A stretch of DNA of 64,000 bases from Devosia sp. 67-54. GTDB taxonomy: Bacteria; Pseudomonadota; Alphaproteobacteria; Rhizobiales; Devosiaceae. The position numbers and the translations under genes were made by a program. Within the stretch, counting starts at the first letter, position 1; every line of letters begins with the position of its first letter. Below the pieces are notes generated by a model, which was given only the letters and a program-made list of their open reading frames with translations, was not told the origin of the DNA and ran no database searches. Shown piece by piece: positions 59,975-64,000 of this stretch. The stretch covers positions 496,001 through 560,000 of the forward strand of contig NZ_MKVA01000005.1 of assembly GCF_001899075.1 (NCBI RefSeq). Reading direction: 5' to 3'.

Positions 59975-60679
59975 TTGGCAGGGTTGACGGGGTTGACGGA
60001 CGTGCTCGGGGCGGTTGACGGCGGGTTGACGGAGACGCTCTGGGTGCCGATCGCGGAAGCGGCGCGGCAGCACGATGTGTCGCGCGCCGCGATGCACAAG
60101 CGGGTGTCGAAACTGATCGACGCCGGCCGGCTCTCCACCAAGGACGGGCCGCGCGGCACCAAGCTGGTGAACATCGTGGCGCTCAATCGCGTCATCGCGA
60201 CGGAGACCGATCCGGCGCAGGCGCTGCGCAATGGCTCAGTGCCCGATGCGCCCGATGAGCCCGAGCTGCCGGAACAGCCGGAGGGCGACGGCGACAGCGG
60301 GCAGGGCGCATCGTCGCCGGCGTCGGGTGGATCGAGGAGCTATCACGCGGCGCGCGCCAGCCGCGAGACCTACCAAGCCGAGAGCGCGCGGCTCGACCTC
60401 GACGAGCGGCTGGGCAAGCTCTGCTACGTCGACGATGTCGAGCGCCGCACAATGACCGCCATGCGCAAGGTTCGCGACCGCTTCCTGGCGCTGCCGGCCG
60501 TCATTGCCGACCGCCTGGCCGGCGCCCCCGATGCTCTGGCCATTCGCGGCATCCTGAGCGCGGAAATTCGCGCCGTGCTGGCGTCGGCGGCCAAAGACAT
60601 GAGCGGCCTGGACGAGGACGACGAGACCGATGCCTTCGCTGACCTTGCATCAGGAGAGCGAGACCCGGATCAGGCGTAA
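59975..60679 (+). CDS. Terminase small subunit (gpNu1-like)
   Basis: A 234-residue protein. ALWVPIAEAARQHDVSRAAMHKRVSKLIDAGRL-type HTH (here TLWVPIAEAARQHDVSRAAMHKRVSKLIDAGRLSTKDG) is followed by an acidic linker and RSYHAARASRETYQAESARLDLDERLGKLCYVDDVERRTMTAMRKVRDRFLALPAVIADRLAG, which is characteristic of the lambda Nu1 family. It recognises the packaging site. The start is uncertain: TTG 59975, GTG 60002 and TTG 60026 are all possible. Its end overlaps the large subunit by 50 bases. Confidence 0.82.
   Translation: MAGLTGLTDVLGAVDGGLTETLWVPIAEAARQHDVSRAAMHKRVSKLIDAGRLSTKDGPRGTKLVNIVALNRVIATETDPAQALRNGSVPDAPDEPELPEQPEGDGDSGQGASSPASGGSRSYHAARASRETYQAESARLDLDERLGKLCYVDDVERRTMTAMRKVRDRFLALPAVIADRLAGAPDALAIRGILSAEIRAVLASAAKDMSGLDEDDETDAFADLASGERDPDQA
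59982..60032 (+). repeat. Four GGTTGACGG direct repeats at the terminase start
   Basis: GGTTGACGG occurs at 59982-59990, 59991-59999, 60013-60021 and 60024-60032, in or just upstream of the terminase small-subunit start. Such repeats in this position recall the cosB R-sites bound by lambda small terminase. They might equally be an N-terminal codon repeat (GLT). Confidence 0.6.
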
Positions 60680-62720
60680 CGGCGCAGTGGTCTATCGCGC
60701 AGCCTCGGCGGGCATCATGCCGGACCCGCAGGAACTGGTGTCGGTGTGGGCGGAGAACCACCGGGTGGTGCCGGAGGGCGGCGCCGTCGCCGGCGAATGG
60801 CGCAACAGCACGGCGTACTACCTGGTCGAGCCGATGGATGCGCTGTCGCCCAACGATCCGTGCGAGCAGGTGATCATCATCAAGCCAGCCCAGTCGGGCG
60901 GCTCGGCCGTTGCCGAAAACTGGCTCGGCTTCGTGATGCACCGGACGCCTGGTCCCGCGATGTATGTCGGGCCGACCGTCATCGCGGCCAAGGACTGGTT
61001 CGAGGAGAAGCTGCAGCCCACGATCGAGGCGACCAAGGTGCTGTCGCCGGCGAAGGGCGGCGTGGTGATGCCGCGCAAATCGCGGGCGGGCGACGGGTCG
61101 AAGGCGAACCGGACAAAGTTCAAGGGCGGTTTTCTGCTGTTGGCCGGCGCCAATTCCGCCGCGTCGCTGCGGCAGCACTCGATCCGCTTCATGGTGCGCG
61201 ACGATCGCTCGGCCTGGACGGACAATGCCGACGGCGAGGGCGACCCCAAGGAACTGAGCAGCAAGCGCCTCAAGACCTATCGGCGGTTCGGCCTTGCCAA
61301 GGTGCTCGACGTGTCGTCGCCGAAGTTCAAGGGCGAGGATATCGACGCCGACTACCAGAAGTCGGACATGCGCCGGTACTACATGGCGTGCAGGGGGTGC
61401 GGGGCGCTGACGGATTACGAATGGGAGGATGTGCAGAAGAACGCTACTCCACCCTATCGCAGCCATCTGGTGTGCCCTGCCTGCGGGACCGAGCACTACG
61501 AGGGCGACAAGCCGCGGATGCTGGCGCCGGAAAGCGGCGCCTGCTGGGTGCCGACGGCGCCGGATGCCGATGGCGTTGTGCCGCCCAAGACGATCCCGGC
61601 GAGCGAGATTGAAGTCTGGCGTCATCGCCACACCGGGCGGCTCGCCAAAGGGTACGCGATCACCGGCATCATGAACGCGTTCGACACGCTCGACAGCCTC
61701 GCCCAGCTCGAGGCCGAGGCGGGTGACGATCCGGAAAAGCGGCAGCCGTTCGAAAACGGCGATCTCGGCCGGGCGTGGGAGCCGAAGGGCGAGGGTCCGC
61801 AGTGGGAGACCATCGCGGCGCGCAAGGAAGGCGACTGGCGGCGCGGCACGCTGCCCGCCGGCGTGCTCTACGTGACCCTGACCGCCGACGTGCAGGCGGA
61901 CGGTATCTACTGGGCGTTCGTCGGGTGGGGTCCGGGGAAGCAGGCCTGGCACATGGATCAGGGGTTTCTGCCGGGCGTCACCGACGAGCCGCTCGGCGGC
62001 GCCTGGCCCAAGCTCGACATGGTGGCCGACCATGGCGTCAGTTTCGGCGGCGTGCGCATCGGCGCCGACATGATCGCGGTCGACAGCGGCTACAACGCCG
62101 AGGCGGTGTACGAATGGGTGCGGCGCCGTCACAATGCCCTTGCGGTCAAGGGCGACGACGGCTGGAGCAAGAACCCAATCTCCCGCTCGCAGAACGCCGA
62201 GGTGCAGACGCACGGGCTCAGCGCCGGCAAGGCCCGCCGCTATGGCATCAAGGTGTGGATGGTGGGCACCTGGAGCATCAAGGCGACGCTGATAACGTTC
62301 CTGGGCAAGGTGCCCAAGGAGGGAGGCGCCGGGTTCCCGACAGGCTACCACCATTTCCCCGGCGACACCGAGGAACAGTACTTTCGCCACCTCACGTCGG
62401 AATACATCGTGAACGGCGAACAGCGTCGCGAGTTCAAGCAGCGCGGCCCCAACCACTGGCTGGATTGCCTGGTTTATGCCTATGCGCTGACGCACTTTGC
62501 GCAACTGTGGTCGTGGTCCGAGGAGCAGTGGGACGTTCGCGCCCGCGAGCTTAGCGAAATGACCCGGCCGGCGCAGGCCGACATGTTCGTTAACTCGGCA
62601 AAAGCCGTGGCGATGCCGGCGCCAGTCGATGGCGACGCTGCAGATGGGGCGCCGGCGGCGCCGTTGCGCGCCAAGCCGCAGTCCGACGGGCTCGACGCCC
62701 TCTCGAAACTCAACCAGTAG
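60630..62720 (+). CDS. Phage terminase large subunit (GpA family)
   Basis: A 696-residue terminase. It has the N-terminal ATPase (CEQVIIIKPAQSGGSAVAENWLGF with the Walker A-like site) and a zinc-ribbon-like pair (YMACRGCGAL, LVCPACGTEHYEGD). The C-terminal nuclease region contains MIAVDSGYNAEAVYEWVRRR and RGPNHWLDCLVYAYAL. Together with the small subunit it cuts concatemers and powers packaging. It is typical of lambda-like phages, with a pac or cos site expected nearby. Confidence 0.93.
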   Translation: MPSLTLHQESETRIRRNGAVVYRAASAGIMPDPQELVSVWAENHRVVPEGGAVAGEWRNSTAYYLVEPMDALSPNDPCEQVIIIKPAQSGGSAVAENWLGFVMHRTPGPAMYVGPTVIAAKDWFEEKLQPTIEATKVLSPAKGGVVMPRKSRAGDGSKANRTKFKGGFLLLAGANSAASLRQHSIRFMVRDDRSAWTDNADGEGDPKELSSKRLKTYRRFGLAKVLDVSSPKFKGEDIDADYQKSDMRRYYMACRGCGALTDYEWEDVQKNATPPYRSHLVCPACGTEHYEGDKPRMLAPESGACWVPTAPDADGVVPPKTIPASEIEVWRHRHTGRLAKGYAITGIMNAFDTLDSLAQLEAEAGDDPEKRQPFENGDLGRAWEPKGEGPQWETIAARKEGDWRRGTLPAGVLYVTLTADVQADGIYWAFVGWGPGKQAWHMDQGFLPGVTDEPLGGAWPKLDMVADHGVSFGGVRIGADMIAVDSGYNAEAVYEWVRRRHNALAVKGDDGWSKNPISRSQNAEVQTHGLSAGKARRYGIKVWMVGTWSIKATLITFLGKVPKEGGAGFPTGYHHFPGDTEEQYFRHLTSEYIVNGEQRREFKQRGPNHWLDCLVYAYALTHFAQLWSWSEEQWDVRARELSEMTRPAQADMFVNSAKAVAMPAPVDGDAADGAPAAPLRAKPQSDGLDALSKLNQ

Positions 62721-62726
62721 GCGAAA

Positions 62727-62972
62727 ATGGCCGACATGACGCTCGCCGAGATCGACCAGGCGCTCACGGATCTGCGCGCGGCCAAGCAATCGCGCCTGGT
62801 GGGCGGCGTCCGGACCAAAACCGCCTATGTCAGCGGGTCGGTGGAGAAGCAATTCGCCTCGTTGGACGAGATCAACGGCGAAATCGCCCGCCTCGAGGTG
62901 ATGCGGTCGCGTCTCACCGGCACGGCGAGCGGGAACGGACCCATCCATGTCGGCTTCGGGAGGCGATATTGA
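62727..62972 (+). CDS. gpW-like head-tail joining protein
   Basis: An 81-residue protein of two helices (LAEIDQALTDLRAAKQSRLVGGVRTKTAYVSGSVEKQFASLDEINGEIARLEVMRSRL), the gpW pattern. It plugs the head after packaging in lambda. It starts six bases after the terminase stop and overlaps the portal TTG start. Confidence 0.85.
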   Translation: MADMTLAEIDQALTDLRAAKQSRLVGGVRTKTAYVSGSVEKQFASLDEINGEIARLEVMRSRLTGTASGNGPIHVGFGRRY

Positions 62973-64000
62973 GCAATTCCAAGCCGCGGGTGCGGGTGCA
63001 GGCGGGTGATGCGGTGGGGGCGAGTGCTCGGCCGGTCGCGCATGGTGGCTCTGCCCGTACCAGCTATGCCGCCGGTGACCTCGGGCACCCGTCGATGCTG
63101 GGCTGGATGCCGTCGTCGCTGTCGGCGGACGCCGAATGGCTCCGCGACCGGCCGATTTCGGTCGGCCGCATGCGCGATGTCGAGCGCAACGACGGTTGGG
63201 CCTCGGCCGGCATCGACCGGCAGGTCGATATGCTGGTCGGCGGCTCTCTGCGGATCAATCCGAAGCCGCGCGCGGCCGCCCTGGGCATCGACACCGACGC
63301 TGCGCATGAGCTCGGGCGGCAAATCCAGTCGCAATGGCTCGCTTTTGCCGACGATCCGATCTTCCGCAGCGACGCCGAGCGCGAATTGCCCTTCGCGGGG
63401 CAGGCCGGCCTCATGGCGCGCGAGTTTGTCGGCATCGGCGAGGGCCTCGCGGTGCTCCGCTGGATCGAACGGCCCGGCTGGACCTTCCGCACCGCGGTGC
63501 AGATCGTCGATCCCGACCGCTTGTCCAATCCCATGGGGCAGCCGGACACGGACCGCTTGCGGGCAGGGGTGGAAAAGGACGAAAACAACGCTCCCGTGGC
63601 CTATCACATCCGGCAGGGACACCCCGCCGACGTATCGAGCGCAAGTACGGCCGCGTTCCGGTGGGACCGGATCGAGCGCTGGGACCGGATCGGCGACTGG
63701 GAGCGGCCCAAGGTGCTGCACCTTTACGAAAAGCGCCGGCCGGGCCAGTCGCGCGGCGTCGGGCGGCTGGTGGCCAACCTGGTCAAGTCGCGGATGCTCA
63801 GCCGCTACTCGGAGTCGGAGCTGCGCACGGCGGCGATCAACGGCAGCATCGTCGGCGCCATCTACACGCAGCTCGGCGCGGAGTATGCGGCCGATCGGCT
63901 CGGCGGTGCCCAGCCGGGGAACGACTGGAACGACTTCAACTCGCAGCGAGCGAAGTTCTATGGCGAGCGGCGCGTGCTCGATGATGCACGCTTCGTCACG
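62969..64000 (+). CDS. Phage portal protein, lambda family (partial, runs off the edge)
   Basis: 344 codons are open to the window edge with no stop. It starts at TTG 62969, overlapping the gpW-like TGA. RDRPISVGRMRDVERNDGWASAGIDRQVDMLVGGSLRINP, EFVGIGEGLAVLRWIER and VLHLYEKRRPGQSRGVGRLVANLVKSRMLSRYSESELRTAAINGSIVGAIYTQL match the lambda portal (gpB). It forms the dodecameric channel through which DNA is packaged. Confidence 0.92.
   Translation, partial: MSNSKPRVRVQAGDAVGASARPVAHGGSARTSYAAGDLGHPSMLGWMPSSLSADAEWLRDRPISVGRMRDVERNDGWASAGIDRQVDMLVGGSLRINPKPRAAALGIDTDAAHELGRQIQSQWLAFADDPIFRSDAERELPFAGQAGLMAREFVGIGEGLAVLRWIERPGWTFRTAVQIVDPDRLSNPMGQPDTDRLRAGVEKDENNAPVAYHIRQGHPADVSSASTAAFRWDRIERWDRIGDWERPKVLHLYEKRRPGQSRGVGRLVANLVKSRMLSRYSESELRTAAINGSIVGAIYTQLGAEYAADRLGGAQPGNDWNDFNSQRAKFYGERRVLDDARFVT

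Larger units (their letters stand above)
40660..64000. mobile_element. Prophage with lambda-like organisation (left part; right end outside window)
   Basis: From 40,660 rightwards the genes are compact, overlapping and phage-specific. They comprise a leftward lysogeny operon with an S24-type repressor, a rightward Cro-like and CII-like early region, methyltransferases, a sliding clamp, primase and helicase, then terminase, gpW-like and lambda-type portal genes at the edge. The order matches a temperate siphovirus or similar tailed phage. No integrase or lysis gene lies in the visible part. No frameshift or deletion is evident, so it may be intact. Confidence 0.92.

Noticed and set aside
60501-62948. 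An 815-codon open frame antisense to the large terminase
   Set aside because: It is a GC-codon-bias shadow: composition is Arg/His/Ala-rich with no domain, while the plus strand encodes a clear GpA terminase.

Overview
The window is about 64 kb of GC-rich DNA from an alphaproteobacterium, most likely of the Hyphomicrobiales and possibly Devosia-like. The placement rests on an aap-type general amino-acid ABC system, an NDUFS4-like complex I accessory protein, a CysN-CysC fusion, a CioAB oxidase with a DUF2474 micropeptide, and many sugar ABC and Gfo/Idh/MocA genes. It is inferred from gene content only. Four tRNA genes are present: Glu-CTC, Glu-TTC, Arg-TCT and Pro-TGG.

Region 1 (1-11,700) is chromosomal housekeeping: the end of a sugar permease, a FadR-type GntR regulator, a macAB-like efflux pair, small secreted or cytoplasmic proteins, two adjacent tRNA-Glu genes, a peptidase-like lipoprotein, a glyoxalase, a double cold-shock protein, a DUF192 protein, a hemolysin III-family membrane protein, an SRPBCC protein, and msrA followed in frame by a GNAT acetyltransferase. 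Two arrays of a palindromic repeat (5,521-5,751 and 8,016-8,170) sit at gene ends.

Region 2 (10,666-20,935) is a carbohydrate locus. A LacI-family repressor is divergent from a binding protein, two permeases and an ATPase. These are followed by two TIM-barrel sugar isomerase/lyase-like enzymes, two Gfo/Idh/MocA dehydrogenases and a small monooxygenase-fold protein. Two AATCGATT-centred palindromes in the divergent promoter are the likely LacI operators. The enzyme set fits oxidation, lyase or isomerase and reduction chemistry on a glycoside or cyclitol; the substrate is unknown.

Region 3 (21,014-40,396) holds a GumN/TraB-like protein, the complex I accessory protein, a PAP2 phosphatase, a cystathionine beta-lyase-like enzyme, an aapJQMP amino-acid transporter with two extra binding-protein genes, an AlaX-type editing protein, cardiolipin synthase, cysK, cysD-cysNC, cioAB and a YdeI-like protein.

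Region 4 (about 40,400 to beyond 64,000) is a lambdoid-organised prophage cut by the right edge. A leftward operon of five small genes and an S24-type repressor face a rightward early region. Five operator-like palindromes flank the repressor on both sides. The early region has a Cro-like protein, a CII-family protein, a ParB-like protein, a C5 cytosine methyltransferase with eight internal repeats, a beta-clamp homologue, a helicase-methyltransferase fusion, a Lar-like zinc-ribbon protein, MazG-like and TSCPD-like nucleotide proteins, a zinc-finger/Toprim primase and a D5/SF3 helicase. An iteron-like region, a NusG paralogue, terminase small and large subunits, a gpW-like protein and a lambda-type portal (cut off) follow. 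No integrase is visible. Copies of the chromosomal palindromic repeat occur in frame inside two prophage genes.
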